From: Actinomadura craniellae | GTDB lineage: Bacteria; Actinomycetota; Actinomycetes; Streptosporangiales; Streptosporangiaceae | DNA: 64,000 bases | Assembly: GCF_003289645.1 (NCBI RefSeq) | Contig: NZ_QLYX01000007.1 | Coordinates: 1-64,000, forward strand | Direction: 5' to 3' | Made by a program: the position numbers and the translations under genes | Shown: positions 1-8,762 of the stretch, piece after piece | How positions within the stretch are numbered: the first letter of the stretch is position 1 | Layout: every line of letters begins with the position of its first letter | Notes under the pieces: generated by a model | The model's input: only the letters and a program-made list of their open reading frames with translations | What the model was told of the DNA's origin: nothing | Database searches by the model: none

Positions 1-33
1 ACCGGTACTAATCGGCCGAGCGACTTGAACACC
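1..33 (+). rRNA. 23S rRNA, 3' end (partial)
   Basis: The first bases carry the conserved 23S 3'-terminal sequence (ACCGGTACTAATCGGCCGAG), and a 5S gene follows about 250 bases later. The body of the gene lies outside the window. The 3' end is approximate. The 23S-5S spacer (about 34-284) shows no tRNA or other gene. Confidence 0.85.
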
Positions 34-284
34 ACACCTCAACGGTGACCAACACCAACGACCTTCAGCGGTCGTTGAGATGATCTCGCGTCCCTGTGCG
101 GTTCCCGACCAACAACCGGGAACCCGCCCCCACCCCCCTTTGGTCTTTCCTTCACTGGAGAGAGCGAAGAAAAGGGGGGGCTGGAGGCGACCCGCGTCCA
201 CAATTGAATGAAGGTGACCGCAAGGTCCCCGAACACAAGCTCACCACCCCTGGTGCTCATACCCCAGAGGGTTGGTGGAGAGGC

Positions 285-402
285 GTTCGGTGGTTTTGGC
301 GGAGGGGAAACACCCGGTCCCATTCCGAACCCGGAAGTTAAGCCCTCCAGCGCCGATGGTACTGCACGGGCGACCGTGTGGGAGAGTAGGACACCGCCGG
401 AC
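285..402 (+). rRNA. rrf: 5S rRNA
   Basis: A stretch of about 118 bases opens with GTTCGGTGGTTTTGGCGG. It contains the 5S core CCCATTCCGAACCCGGAAG followed by GCGCCGATGGTACTGC and ends in GGGAGAGTAGGACACCGCC. These are standard actinobacterial 5S landmarks, in the correct place after 23S. End points are good to a few bases. Confidence 0.93.
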
Positions 403-415
403 ACATACCCAAGGC

Positions 416-446
416 AAAGGCCGCCCGATCCGGGCGGCCTTTGTCG
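416..446 (+). terminator. rRNA operon terminator
   Basis: A perfect 12-bp stem (AAAGGCCGCCCG / CGGGCGGCCTTT) with a 3-base loop ATC lies 13 bases after the 5S end and runs into TTTG. It is well placed to end the rRNA operon. Confidence 0.85.
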
Positions 447-507
447 CATGTGCTGAATTTGCCAAATAGGCTGGGCTGGTCCCAGCCGATACGACGACTT
501 TGCAGGT

Positions 508-2877
508 GTGATGAGCGCGGAAGAGGACGGTCGCGGCGACGAGGGCCGTGAGCGGCGAGGAGGGAACGACGGCGCGGGCCGTGGCAGGCCGGACGCTCGG
601 GGCGGGCGTGACGGTCGGCGCGCGCCGCGTTCGGAGGGTCCGCGCTCTCGCGCAGAAGGCGGCCGTGACGAAGGCCGAGGTCGGTTCGGGCCTGGTGGCC
701 GGGGCGGGCGGCAGTCGTTCGGCGGTGGTCGTGGTGATGAGGATCGGCGTGGCGGGCCGGGCCGGGATCGGCGGGAGTCTGGTGGCGGGGGGTTCGGGCG
801 GCCGGGCGGTTCTCGTGGCGAAGGATCGGGCGGGTCCGGGGAGGGGGGCGCCGGTCGTCGCCGTCCTGGCGGCCCCCGAGAGGGCCGTTTCGGCGATTCG
901 GGGTACTCGCGCGGGGGAGGCTCGCGCGATGACCGCAGGGAGCAGCGCGGGTTCCGCCGAGAGGGGCCTGGCGGCGAGCGTACGGACCGGGGCGGACAGG
1001 GGTACCCGCGGGGCGGGCCTCGTGATGAGCGTGGCGGGTCGCGGTACGAGCGCCCCGGGGGCCCTCGCGGCCGGCGGGACGGGGATTCGGGCACGGGACG
1101 CGGCGGCGGGGGCCAGTACCCGCGTTCCACCGGTCCCCGTGCGGATCGGGAGGGCTCGCGCTTCGGCCGTTCATCGGGCGAGGGAGGCGGCGGCTTCCGT
1201 TCGGAGCGTGACGGCGGCCGTGGGTACCCGCGTTCCGGCGGCCCGCGAGAGGAGCGGGGCGGCCGGGGCCCCGGGCCCCGTGACGGGCGCGGCGGCGGAG
1301 GACGCTATGAACGCCCTGAGCGCTCAGGGGGCGGGCGTCCCGGCGGCCGTGGCGGTGAACGGCGGTACGAGCGCCCTGAGGGCCCTCGCGAGGGACGTGG
1401 TGGGTCGCGCTACGAGCGTCCGGGCGGGGAACGTGACGGTTCTCCCCGGGAGGGACGCGGTGGTTTCCGCGGTGAACGTCCGCAACGCGAGCGGGGCGGT
1501 CAAGGGTACGAGGGCCGCCGCGACGAGCGTGGCGGCTCGCGGTACGGGCGGCCCGCGGGTCCCCGGCCGGAACGAGGGGACAGGCCGCGCGATTCGCGTG
1601 CAGGAGGCCGGGATGATCGGGAGTACCGACGTCCCGGCGCCGGCCGGGAGGAGTTCGGCGGCGAGGGCACGAGGGGTTTCTCCGGTGCGGAGCGCCCGGG
1701 CGGGCCACGGCGTGACCGCCGCTCTGAAGGACGTCCGCCCGGCGGCCGTGACGCGGGGCCGCGCCGGCCACGGCGGGAGGACGAGCCGCGCGGACCTCGG
1801 CGTGATCGCCCGACGGGTCGTGATTTCGGTGATGAGCAGCAGCGGCCGCAGCACAACGACCCGCCGCTGCCCGAGGACGTCACCGGGGAGGAACTGGACG
1901 CCGAGGCCCGGGGCGAGCTGCGCACCCTGCCCAAGGATCTCGCGGTACGAGTGGCCCGGCACCTGGTGATGGCGGGCCAGCTGCTCGACGAGGATCCGGC
2001 GGCGGCGCTGGCGCACGCCAGGGCGGCCCGGCGGCTGGGCTCCCGGGTGGGGGTGGTCCGTGAGGCGAGCGGGCTGGCGGCCTACCACGCCGGTGAGTGG
2101 GCGGACGCTCTCGCCGAGCTGCGGGCCGCTCGCCGGCTGCGCGGCCAGGACGACGCCTACCTGCCGGTCATGGCGGACTGCGAGCGGGGTCTCGGTCGTC
2201 CCGAGCGGGCGCTCGATCTGGCCCGTTCTCCCGGGGTGGAGCGGCTCGACCAGGCTGAGCGTGTCGAGTTGCGCATCGTGGAGTCCGGTGCGCGCCGGGA
2301 CCTCGGCCAGTACGACGCCGCCGTGGTCACTTTGCAGCTTCCCGAGTTGCGGGACCGGCGGTTGCGTCCCTGGTCGGCCCGGTTGTTCTACGCGTACGCG
2401 GACGCCCTGACCGAGGCGGGCCGGGCGGACGAGGCGGTGGACTGGTTCGCCCGGGCGGCCGCGGCCGACCGCGACGGCGAGACCGACGCCGCCGAGCGTT
2501 ACGCCGAGCTCGAGGGTCTGGAGATCATTGATGTCGAGGAGGCGGACGGCCCGTTCGAGATGACGGACGAGGCCGCCGGCGCATCGGAAGTCCCCGGGCC
2601 CCCGTCTTCGGCCGCCGAGGCCGAGCCGCACGGAGATGAGGCAGATCCTGTGCAGCCTCCGCCGGTGGAGGAGGGCCGAGCAGGGGAGCCGGGCACGGAG
2701 TCTGCGCCGGCCGTGCCGTTCGGTGACGTGACCGGGGAGCTCCGGGAAGAGAGGCCACCGGCCGGTGGCGTTCCGGCGGTGGAGTTCAAGGAGGCCGGGC
2801 CGCCTCCGGCCGAGGACGGAGCTGAGGACGGAGCCGAGGACGCCGCGGAGAAAACGGACGAAGGGCCGCACGCTTGA
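508..2877 (+). CDS. Arg/Gly-rich TPR-type protein
   Basis: This protein of 789 residues has three parts. Residues about 1-450 are disordered and dominated by Arg, Gly, Asp and Glu, with recurring RGG, GGSRYERP and GYPR units (YERP occurs four times). Residues about 456-680 form alanine/leucine-rich helical repeats of TPR type, with segments such as AYHAGEWADALAELRAARRL. The last 110 residues are acidic and Pro-rich. Adjacent GTG (508) and ATG (511) are both possible starts; no strong ribosome site decides. Similar proteins annotated as TPR proteins occur near tlyA/recN in actinomycetes. The function is unknown. RGG-rich tails suggest RNA binding or condensate formation, which is inference. 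Very long ORFs in other frames here are composition artefacts. Confidence 0.82.
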   Translation: MMSAEEDGRGDEGRERRGGNDGAGRGRPDARGGRDGRRAPRSEGPRSRAEGGRDEGRGRFGPGGRGGRQSFGGGRGDEDRRGGPGRDRRESGGGGFGRPGGSRGEGSGGSGEGGAGRRRPGGPREGRFGDSGYSRGGGSRDDRREQRGFRREGPGGERTDRGGQGYPRGGPRDERGGSRYERPGGPRGRRDGDSGTGRGGGGQYPRSTGPRADREGSRFGRSSGEGGGGFRSERDGGRGYPRSGGPREERGGRGPGPRDGRGGGGRYERPERSGGGRPGGRGGERRYERPEGPREGRGGSRYERPGGERDGSPREGRGGFRGERPQRERGGQGYEGRRDERGGSRYGRPAGPRPERGDRPRDSRAGGRDDREYRRPGAGREEFGGEGTRGFSGAERPGGPRRDRRSEGRPPGGRDAGPRRPRREDEPRGPRRDRPTGRDFGDEQQRPQHNDPPLPEDVTGEELDAEARGELRTLPKDLAVRVARHLVMAGQLLDEDPAAALAHARAARRLGSRVGVVREASGLAAYHAGEWADALAELRAARRLRGQDDAYLPVMADCERGLGRPERALDLARSPGVERLDQAERVELRIVESGARRDLGQYDAAVVTLQLPELRDRRLRPWSARLFYAYADALTEAGRADEAVDWFARAAAADRDGETDAAERYAELEGLEIIDVEEADGPFEMTDEAAGASEVPGPPSSAAEAEPHGDEADPVQPPPVEEGRAGEPGTESAPAVPFGDVTGELREERPPAGGVPAVEFKEAGPPPAEDGAEDGAEDAAEKTDEGPHA

Positions 2878-2881
2878 CTTG

Positions 2882-2900
2882 ATCGGATGATTCATCCGAT
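2882..2900. promoter_or_regulatory. 19-bp perfect palindrome, operator candidate
   Basis: ATCGGATGATTCATCCGAT is a perfect inverted repeat (9-bp arms, 1-base centre). It begins 4 bases after the preceding stop codon and lies 91 bases before the DUF839 start. The tight centre and absence of a T-tract argue against a terminator. It looks like a dimeric repressor site (GntR-type size); its regulator is unknown. Confidence 0.5.
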
Positions 2901-2990
2901 ATTCACGAGTCCATGGTCGATCGGGCGCGGCCGGTGCATCCACCGGTGATCGACTCCGCCGTGAGTGCAAGCGACCCCGGGAGTGCCGCC

Positions 2991-4160
2991 ATGCCGTCCG
3001 AACTGAACCGCCGAACTCTGCTGCGCGCCACCGTCGTCGGAGGAGGAACCGCGGCCTTCGCGGGCGGGCTCTGGCAGCAGGCGTTCGCCGCCCCCGCGCA
3101 GCCCGGAGCGGGGCCGTACGGCCCGCTGGGGGCGCCCGACGCCAACGGGCTCCAGCTGCCCGCGGGTTTCACGTCGCGGGTCGTCGCGCGGTCCCTGCGC
3201 CGGGTGGCCGGCACTCGCTATTCCTGGCACCCCGCGCCTGACGGGGGAGCATGCTTCCCCGACGGCGCGGGGTGGATCTATGTCAGCAACTCCGAGGTCC
3301 CGATCGTGGGCGGGGCGTCCGCGGTGCGGTTCGACGCGACGGGGAAGATCACGAGCGCCTACCGCATCCTGGGCAACACCATGGTCAACTGCGCGGGCGG
3401 GGCGACGCCGTGGGGTACCTGGCTGTCCTGCGAGGAGTACGACCTGGGCCTGGTGTACGAGACCGACCCCTACGGTGCCCGGTCGGCCCAGCGGCGCCCC
3501 GCGATGGGCCGGTTCACCCACGAGGCCGCGGCCTGCGACCCGGTCCGCAAGGTGGTCTACCTCACCGAGGACGAGTCCGACGGGTGTTTCTACCGGTTCC
3601 GCCCGAACACCTGGGGCGACCTGTCGGCCGGTGTGCTGGAGGTGATGGTCGGCTCCGGGCCCGGCGCCGTCGAATGGCGGCGGGTGCCCAGCCCGGAGGT
3701 TTGGCTCACCCCCACCCGCGACCAGGTGTCGGGGGCGCTGCGCTTCCAGGGCGGTGAGGGCTGCTACTACGCCGAGGGCGTGTGCTACTTCACCACCAAG
3801 GGCGACAACCGGGTGTGGGCCTACGACGCGGAGCAGGGCATGCTCAGCCTCGCCTACGACGACGACCTGGTGCCCGCCGGCGCGGCCCCGCTGACCGGGG
3901 TGGACAACGTCACCGGCGCCGCCTCGGGCGATCTGTACGTGGCCGAGGACGGTGGGAACATGGAGATCAACCTGATCACGCCCGACGGGACGGTGGCCCC
4001 GTTCAGCCGGTTGAACGGGCACGACGAGTCGGAGATCACCGGCCCCGCCTTCTCCCCGGACGGCACCCGGCTGTACTTCTCCTCCCAGCGGGGGGCCAGC
4101 GGGTTCGTCGCGGGCACCGACGGGGTGACCTACGAGGTGACGGGTCCCTTCCGGCGCTGA
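2991..4160 (+). CDS. Tat-exported DUF839/PhoX-like protein
   Basis: This 389-residue protein begins with a twin-arginine signal (NRRTLLRA, Arg7-Arg8), a hydrophobic stretch and a likely cleavage site near AFA-AP (about residue 33). The body matches the DUF839/PhoX alkaline-phosphatase-like beta-propeller family, with motifs such as CAGGATPWGTWLSCEE, FTHEAAACDP, GVDNVTGAASGDLYVAEDGG and GPAFSPDGTRLYF. Members are secreted, cofactor-dependent phosphatases or related proteins. The substrate cannot be read from sequence. The start at 2991 follows a GGGAG site; GTG at 2961 is an upstream alternative. It is convergent with the MBL gene, 7 bases away. Confidence 0.86.
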   Translation: MPSELNRRTLLRATVVGGGTAAFAGGLWQQAFAAPAQPGAGPYGPLGAPDANGLQLPAGFTSRVVARSLRRVAGTRYSWHPAPDGGACFPDGAGWIYVSNSEVPIVGGASAVRFDATGKITSAYRILGNTMVNCAGGATPWGTWLSCEEYDLGLVYETDPYGARSAQRRPAMGRFTHEAAACDPVRKVVYLTEDESDGCFYRFRPNTWGDLSAGVLEVMVGSGPGAVEWRRVPSPEVWLTPTRDQVSGALRFQGGEGCYYAEGVCYFTTKGDNRVWAYDAEQGMLSLAYDDDLVPAGAAPLTGVDNVTGAASGDLYVAEDGGNMEINLITPDGTVAPFSRLNGHDESEITGPAFSPDGTRLYFSSQRGASGFVAGTDGVTYEVTGPFRR

Positions 4161-4167
4161 CAGCCGT

Positions 4168-5097
4168 TCAGGCGTGCCGGTCGAGCGAGTGCATGATGCC
4201 GGCCACGTTGGCGGCGACCCCGCTCAGCATTTCGTACCGGGCCGCGGTGTCCGGGTCGCCGTCGGGCCCGGTGACGCGGTAGCGGTGGTAGGTCCGTTCG
4301 CGGACCATGGCCACCGCGTGGTCGAGGTCGAGTTTCTGGTCGCGGGCCTCCTGCACGGCGTCCACCCAGACCCGTAGTTCCTCCTCCGAGCGCTCCAGGG
4401 TGTCGATCACTTCGGTGACCGGGCCGTAGTGCGCGAAGAGCAGGCGTTGCGGCTGCAACGCCCGGAACTTGCGCAGTGAGTTCACGGCGGTGTCGAGGTC
4501 GAAGTCGGGTGGCGGTGTTGCGGGGCGTACGTCGGCCGTCTCCGGGATGTAGATCCCGGCGGCGTCGCCGACGTACAGGTCGCCGGTCAGGGAGTCGAGC
4601 AGGCCCACGTGGTGCCGGGCGTGGCCGGGAGAGTAATGCGACTGGAGCCGCCGCCCGCCGCCCAGGTCGATCACGCCGGTCTCCTCGACGGCCCGGATCC
4701 GGGCCGGGTCGGTGGGCTTGAGCTCGCCGAACAACGTGTCGAGGAGGTCGCCGTAGACCATCCTGGCGCTGCGCATCAGCCGGGCCGGGTCGGCCAGGTG
4801 GCGGGCGCCCTGCTCGTGGACGACGATGTCGGCCCGGGGGTAGAGCTCGGCCATGTCGCCGACCCCGCCGGCGTGGTCGAGATGGATGTGGGTCACCACG
4901 ACCGTCGCCAGGTCCTCGGGCCCCACGCCGAGCTCGGTCAACGCCTCGCGGACGACCGGGGCGGATCCCGCGGTGCCGGGCTCCACCAGGCATGGTCGGT
5001 CCGCCAGGATCAGGTATCCGGCGGTGATGCCCGGCTGGTCGGCCATCCGCGTGTCGATTTCGTAGACGTCGTCGCCCAGCGGCGTGATCGTGCTCAT
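4168..5097 (-). CDS. MBL-fold metallo-hydrolase
   Basis: This 309-residue enzyme carries the metallo-beta-lactamase signature HIHLDHAGG (HxHxDH) at about residues 73-81, preceded by VEPGTAG. Further metal ligands lie in SHYSPGHARHHVG and DSLTGDLYVGDAAG, and a late FAHYGPV follows. The overall pattern is that of cytosolic hydrolases related to glyoxalase II/RNase Z; the substrate is unknown. The ATG at 5097 was chosen because homology starts with MSTITPLGDDVYEIDT, although the frame is open further upstream. It is divergent from the ssb-like gene, sharing a 121-base intergenic region. Confidence 0.84.
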   Translation of the reverse strand: MSTITPLGDDVYEIDTRMADQPGITAGYLILADRPCLVEPGTAGSAPVVREALTELGVGPEDLATVVVTHIHLDHAGGVGDMAELYPRADIVVHEQGARHLADPARLMRSARMVYGDLLDTLFGELKPTDPARIRAVEETGVIDLGGGRRLQSHYSPGHARHHVGLLDSLTGDLYVGDAAGIYIPETADVRPATPPPDFDLDTAVNSLRKFRALQPQRLLFAHYGPVTEVIDTLERSEEELRVWVDAVQEARDQKLDLDHAVAMVRERTYHRYRVTGPDGDPDTAARYEMLSGVAANVAGIMHSLDRHA

Positions 5098-5218
5098 GGC
5101 CCGCCCTTCCGTACGGTCGTCCACAAGTGCGGCCCGGGCTACCGGACCGGGCACCGGCCGTTCCATCGTAAGGAGGGCGCCGTTCCGGGCGGAGCGGCGC
5201 CTCGGAGGGAGGCCGTTC

Positions 5219-5575
5219 ATGGTGCAGCCGCATGTCAACCAGGTGACGCTGATCGGCAGGCTGGCCGGGGAGCCGAGCTGGAAGGCGTTACCCGGCGGTG
5301 GCGAGGTCGTGACCTGGCGAATGATCATCGATCGGCCCGTCGCCGGGGCCGGGCGCCGGGTCGTCGACACGATCCCGTGCGCGTCGTTCGACGAGCGGGT
5401 CGGCGGCTTCGCCGACACCTGGCGGGCGGGCGACCTGATCGAGGTGAGGGGCGTGCTGCGCCGCCGGTTCTGGACCGGTCCCGGCGGGGTGCGGGCCAGC
5501 CGGATCGAGGTCCATGTCCACGATGCGGATGTTCTCGACGTCGTACCGGCGGGAGACGACCTTCCCGAACTCTGA
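5219..5575 (+). CDS. Single-stranded DNA-binding protein paralogue
   Basis: This 118-residue single OB-fold protein of the SSB family has the N-terminal motif NQVTLIGRLAGEP, the central RRVVDTIPCASFD and the strand DLIEVRGVLRRRFW. It binds ssDNA in replication, repair or uptake. It is shorter than the housekeeping Ssb and lacks the Gly-rich linker and the C-terminal DDDIPF tip that recruits partner proteins, so it is more likely an accessory paralogue (SsbB-like in role; inference). GGAGGGA lies 8 bases before the ATG at 5219. Confidence 0.85.
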   Translation: MVQPHVNQVTLIGRLAGEPSWKALPGGGEVVTWRMIIDRPVAGAGRRVVDTIPCASFDERVGGFADTWRAGDLIEVRGVLRRRFWTGPGGVRASRIEVHVHDADVLDVVPAGDDLPEL

Positions 5576-5603
5576 GTGCTCCCGCCGGGGTGACGGCGTT
5601 CCG

Positions 5604-6992
5604 TCAGTCGAAGAGCCGGAAGACCAGGCCGGTGCGGGGCTTGGGGCCGAAGGAGGTCGACTTGCGGGGTACGCGCTCGCCGCCTTCGGCCACGGCGAGG
5701 ACGTCCTCGGTCCGCAGCGGGTTGAGGATGACCGCGGTGCCGCCCGTGCGGCGGGCCCGTTCGAAGGCCGCGGCCGGGTCGTGGTGCACCACGTGCACGG
5801 TGTGCTCGCTTTCGGCCACGCCCCAGACCCCGCTGATCAGCAGGTGGTCGAGGACGGCGGTGTCCAGCCGCCGCCACCGCGCCGACCGCCCCGGCGGCAG
5901 GGCCTGTTCCAGCCGGACCGGGTCGGGTTCGGTCAGCAGGTACCGCGGGCCGGTCCCGCCGCCGAGGAGGAAGGCGGGGCCGGTCGCGCCGGCGAGCGCT
6001 CGCCGGGCGGCGTCCGGGTCGGCCGGGGCCTCGGTGACGCGGAAGACCTCCTTGGCGCGGTCCACCGCCTCCTCTGGTGGCAGGTCCGGCAGCACCCGGT
6101 GGATGGCGCCCAGCCGTGCCGGGTAGCGGGCCGAGTCGACCAGCAGCGCCAGCCCGTGGTCCCAGGGCCCCGCCCCGGCGCCGGCCGCCCGGTGCCGGGC
6201 CTGGAGCGCCCGGTAGGTGGCGTAGCGGTGGTGGCCGTCGGCGATCAGCGCCCGGCGGCCGCGCAGGTCCGCCGCGACCCGGGCGTGCTCGGCCGGGTTG
6301 GCGACCCGCCAGAGCCGGTAGGCGAGCCCGCCGGCCGTCACTTCGACGACCGGGTCCTCGCCCGCCGCGGTCTCCTCCACCACCCGCGCCGCCGCCCCGG
6401 CGGTGCCGTCACCGTCGGCGACCCCACCGGCGTCACCGTCATAGAGGAGGAAGATGGGTTCCAGATTGGCCCGGGTGGCCGACATCAGGGCCAGCCGGTC
6501 CCGGACCGGCCCGGGGAAGACGTTCTCGTGCGGCAGGACCACACCGGCCGACTCCGGGCGCAGCCCGACGGCCCCGATCAGTCCCCGCTGGAGCGTGTCG
6601 CCGCCGCGGACCTCGTAGACGTACAGGGCGGGTTCGGGGTCGACGGTCAGCGCCCCTTCGGTCAGCCAACTGCGCAGGACGGCGTCCGCCTGCCGGTACG
6701 GGTCCGCGGGTGCGCCGCCCGGCGTCCGGTGGGGCAGGATCAACCGGACGATGTTGTGGGAGTCGGACGCCCGCAGCCCGTCCGCCTCGGAGTCGTCGAT
6801 CAGGTCGTACGGTGGGGCGGTCACGGTCGCCAGGTCGCCGACCACCTCGGGGACGAAGCGGACCCCCCGGAAGGGCAGCAGTTCGAGCCCGGCCTCCCGG
6901 GCGCGCGGGTCCGGCGGCCCCGCGCCGAAGATCCGGCTGCTGAACTCCTCCGGATCAGGGTCGGAGGACGCATCATCGTGCATCAGGGGCAT
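5604..6992 (-). CDS. DUF1015 family protein
   Basis: This protein of about 462 residues has the DUF1015 hallmarks: an N-terminal LLPFRGVRFVPEVVGDLATV, then APPYDLID, HNIVRLILPH, the central ADGHHRYATYRALQARH and a C-terminal segment containing TEDVLAVAEGGERVPRKST. DUF1015 proteins have been proposed to act as kinases or in serine metabolism, but no biochemical role can be assigned from sequence. The ATG at 6992 gives a short acidic leader before the conserved region; the in-frame ATG at 6983 is an alternative. It is divergent from the small TPR gene. Confidence 0.82.
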   Translation of the reverse strand: MPLMHDDASSDPDPEEFSSRIFGAGPPDPRAREAGLELLPFRGVRFVPEVVGDLATVTAPPYDLIDDSEADGLRASDSHNIVRLILPHRTPGGAPADPYRQADAVLRSWLTEGALTVDPEPALYVYEVRGGDTLQRGLIGAVGLRPESAGVVLPHENVFPGPVRDRLALMSATRANLEPIFLLYDGDAGGVADGDGTAGAAARVVEETAAGEDPVVEVTAGGLAYRLWRVANPAEHARVAADLRGRRALIADGHHRYATYRALQARHRAAGAGAGPWDHGLALLVDSARYPARLGAIHRVLPDLPPEEAVDRAKEVFRVTEAPADPDAARRALAGATGPAFLLGGGTGPRYLLTEPDPVRLEQALPPGRSARWRRLDTAVLDHLLISGVWGVAESEHTVHVVHHDPAAAFERARRTGGTAVILNPLRTEDVLAVAEGGERVPRKSTSFGPKPRTGLVFRLFD

Positions 6993-7064
6993 GCTAGAGG
7001 GCGGGGGCGCGACGGGCCCCGCCCGGCGTGCGGAGTGTTCGGAGTCGTAGGGGAGGTCCACATC

Positions 7065-7505
7065 ATGGTTCAAGGATCTGACGGCCCGGCGGATTCCCCA
7101 GGTGAAGATCGTGTCCGCGGCGAGGCGGCGCCCAGCGGCGGGGTGTACGAGTGGTACACCCGGGGGCTCGACCTGCTGACCGCGGGCAGCCCGGCCGCCG
7201 CGGTCCAACTGCTGGAGCGTGCGGCCGAGGCCGAGCCGTCCTCCCGTAGCATCCGGGAGGCGCTGGCCCGGGCCCAGTACGGGGCCCGGCTCTACTCCCA
7301 GGCCGCCGACAGCTTCCGGTGGATCGTGGAGGACAACCCGTCGGAGGACTACGCCCTGTTCGGGCTGGGGCTGGCGCTCAGCCGGCTCGGCGACTTCGAG
7401 TCGGCGGTCGAGCACCTGGCGCTGGCCGTGGCGATGCGTCCCGAGAACAAGCACTACGCGAACGCGCTGCGGCACGCCCGGGCCACCCTCGACGCCCGCC
7501 GGTGA
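7065..7505 (+). CDS. Small tetratricopeptide-repeat protein
   Basis: This 146-residue cytoplasmic protein is made of TPR helices after a 25-residue polar leader. Recognisable repeats are YTRGLDLLTAGSPAAAVQLLERA, SRSIREALARAQYGARLYSQAADSF and YALFGLGLALSRLGDFESAVEHLALAVAMRP. It is probably a protein-protein adaptor. GGGGAGG lies 8 bases before the ATG at 7065. It is followed 113 bases later by the HAD phosphatase gene, an arrangement seen in other actinomycetes, so the two may be co-transcribed. Confidence 0.8.
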   Translation: MVQGSDGPADSPGEDRVRGEAAPSGGVYEWYTRGLDLLTAGSPAAAVQLLERAAEAEPSSRSIREALARAQYGARLYSQAADSFRWIVEDNPSEDYALFGLGLALSRLGDFESAVEHLALAVAMRPENKHYANALRHARATLDARR

Positions 7506-7618
7506 GTTCCGGCCGATCCGCCCCCAGCTCCCTCGTCCGGGGGAGGACCGGGCCCGCGAGCCGCGTCATGATCTGAAGGAACCGCAACCATGAGCCCATC
7601 CGAAGGGAGCACGTCACC

Positions 7619-8629
7619 GTGCGAGGGGCCGACCGTCCACTGAGCGAGGCCTACGACGTCGCGCTGCTCGACCTCGACGGCGTCGTCTACACCGGCCACC
7701 GGCCGATCCCCCACGCCGCCGAGTCGCTGGCCAAGGCACGGGCGGCCGGGCAGCGGCTGGCCTTCGTCACCAACAACGCCTCCCGGACCCCGAGCGCCGT
7801 CGCCGCGCTGCTCACCGAGGTCGGCGTCCCCGCCGCGGCCGAGGACGTGGTGACCTCGGCCCAGGCGGCGGCCCGGCTGCTGTCCGAACGGCTGCCCACC
7901 GGGGCGAAGGTCCTGGTGGTGGGCGGGATGGGGCTGCGGCACGCGCTGCGTGCCCGGGGGCTGCGACCGGTGTCGGTCGCGTCCGAGCACCCGCTCGCGG
8001 TGGTCCAGGGCTACGACCCGATGCTCTCCTACGGCCTGATCGCCGAGGGGGCGCGGGCCGTCATGGACGGCGCGCTGTTCGTCGGCTCCAACGGTGACCT
8101 CACCATCCCGGGCGGCGACGGGCAGCCGAAGCCGGGCAACGGCGCACTGCTCCAGGTGATCCGTGCCGCCGCCGGCGTCGACCCCGTCGTGACCGGCAAG
8201 CCCGAACTGCCGCTGCACCGTGAGTCGATCCTGCGCACCGGTGCGCGGCGGCCGCTGGTGGTGGGCGACCGCCTCGACACCGACATCGAGGGCGCCAACA
8301 ACGGCGGCGCCGACAGCCTGCTGGTTTTCACCGGGGTGACCGACCCGCTCCGGGCGCTGACCGCCGAGCCACGGCACCGCCCCACCTACCTGTCACCGGA
8401 CCTCACCGGCCTGCTCCTGCCGCATCCCGCGGTGGGCGGCGACGGCGAAGCCCGCACCTGCGGCGGCTGGACGGCCGGGCCCGCCGGGGACGAGATCGAA
8501 CTGACCGGCCGAGGCGACCCGTACGACGGCCTGCGTGCCCTGTGCGCGGTGGCCTGGCGGTCCGACGAGCCCGTCCGCCCCGGCGCGGTCACGACGGCCC
8601 TGTCCCGCCTCGGCCTCGGCCTCGGCTGA
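7619..8629 (+). CDS. HAD-IIA family phosphatase (NagD/p-nitrophenylphosphatase type)
   Basis: This 336-residue haloacid-dehalogenase phosphatase shows motif I LLDLDGVVYTG (DxDG nucleophile), motif II FVTNNASR, the motif III lysine in TGKPELPLH and motif IV VVGDRLDTDIEGA. The spacing between motifs II and III fits the IIA (C2-capped) class, like NagD and eukaryotic 4-nitrophenylphosphatase. About 75 extra C-terminal residues follow the core. The substrate is unknown. The GTG at 7619 fits AGGGAG 10 bases upstream; an overlapping out-of-frame ATG at 7590 would encode only 17 residues. Confidence 0.86.
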   Translation: MRGADRPLSEAYDVALLDLDGVVYTGHRPIPHAAESLAKARAAGQRLAFVTNNASRTPSAVAALLTEVGVPAAAEDVVTSAQAAARLLSERLPTGAKVLVVGGMGLRHALRARGLRPVSVASEHPLAVVQGYDPMLSYGLIAEGARAVMDGALFVGSNGDLTIPGGDGQPKPGNGALLQVIRAAAGVDPVVTGKPELPLHRESILRTGARRPLVVGDRLDTDIEGANNGGADSLLVFTGVTDPLRALTAEPRHRPTYLSPDLTGLLLPHPAVGGDGEARTCGGWTAGPAGDEIELTGRGDPYDGLRALCAVAWRSDEPVRPGAVTTALSRLGLGLG

Positions 8630-8762
8630 GAGAACAGCGGACGCCCGGCGATCACGGAGGGTTCGCCTGGACCTCACCTGACGCATTCCCCTCCGTCGTC
8701 CCGGTCCCTGAGCGTAGAGCGGCGAAAACGCCCACTAGGCCCAGGAAAGGGACATTCAACCG

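Noticed and set aside
34-284. A tRNA in the 23S-5S spacer
   Set aside because: No cloverleaf or TTCGA-type T-loop pattern could be found; the spacer appears to hold only processing sequences.
900-1600. Repeated short units that could suggest a CRISPR or tandem DNA repeat
   Set aside because: The repetition is at protein level (RGG/YERP) with irregular spacing and no conserved repeat-spacer pattern.
338-1969. Long open frames on both strands (477 and 473 residues) overlapping the Arg/Gly-rich gene
   Set aside because: They are compositional shadows of a repetitive GC-rich sequence. Only the 508-2877 frame continues into recognisable TPR helices.
2882-2900. Reading the palindrome after the TPR gene as an intrinsic terminator
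   Set aside because: The one-base centre cannot form a normal loop at full pairing and no T-tract follows.
7590-7643. A 17-codon ORF overlapping the start of the HAD phosphatase gene
   Set aside because: The ribosome site is mediocre and nothing else supports it; the HAD start at 7619 has its own adequate site.
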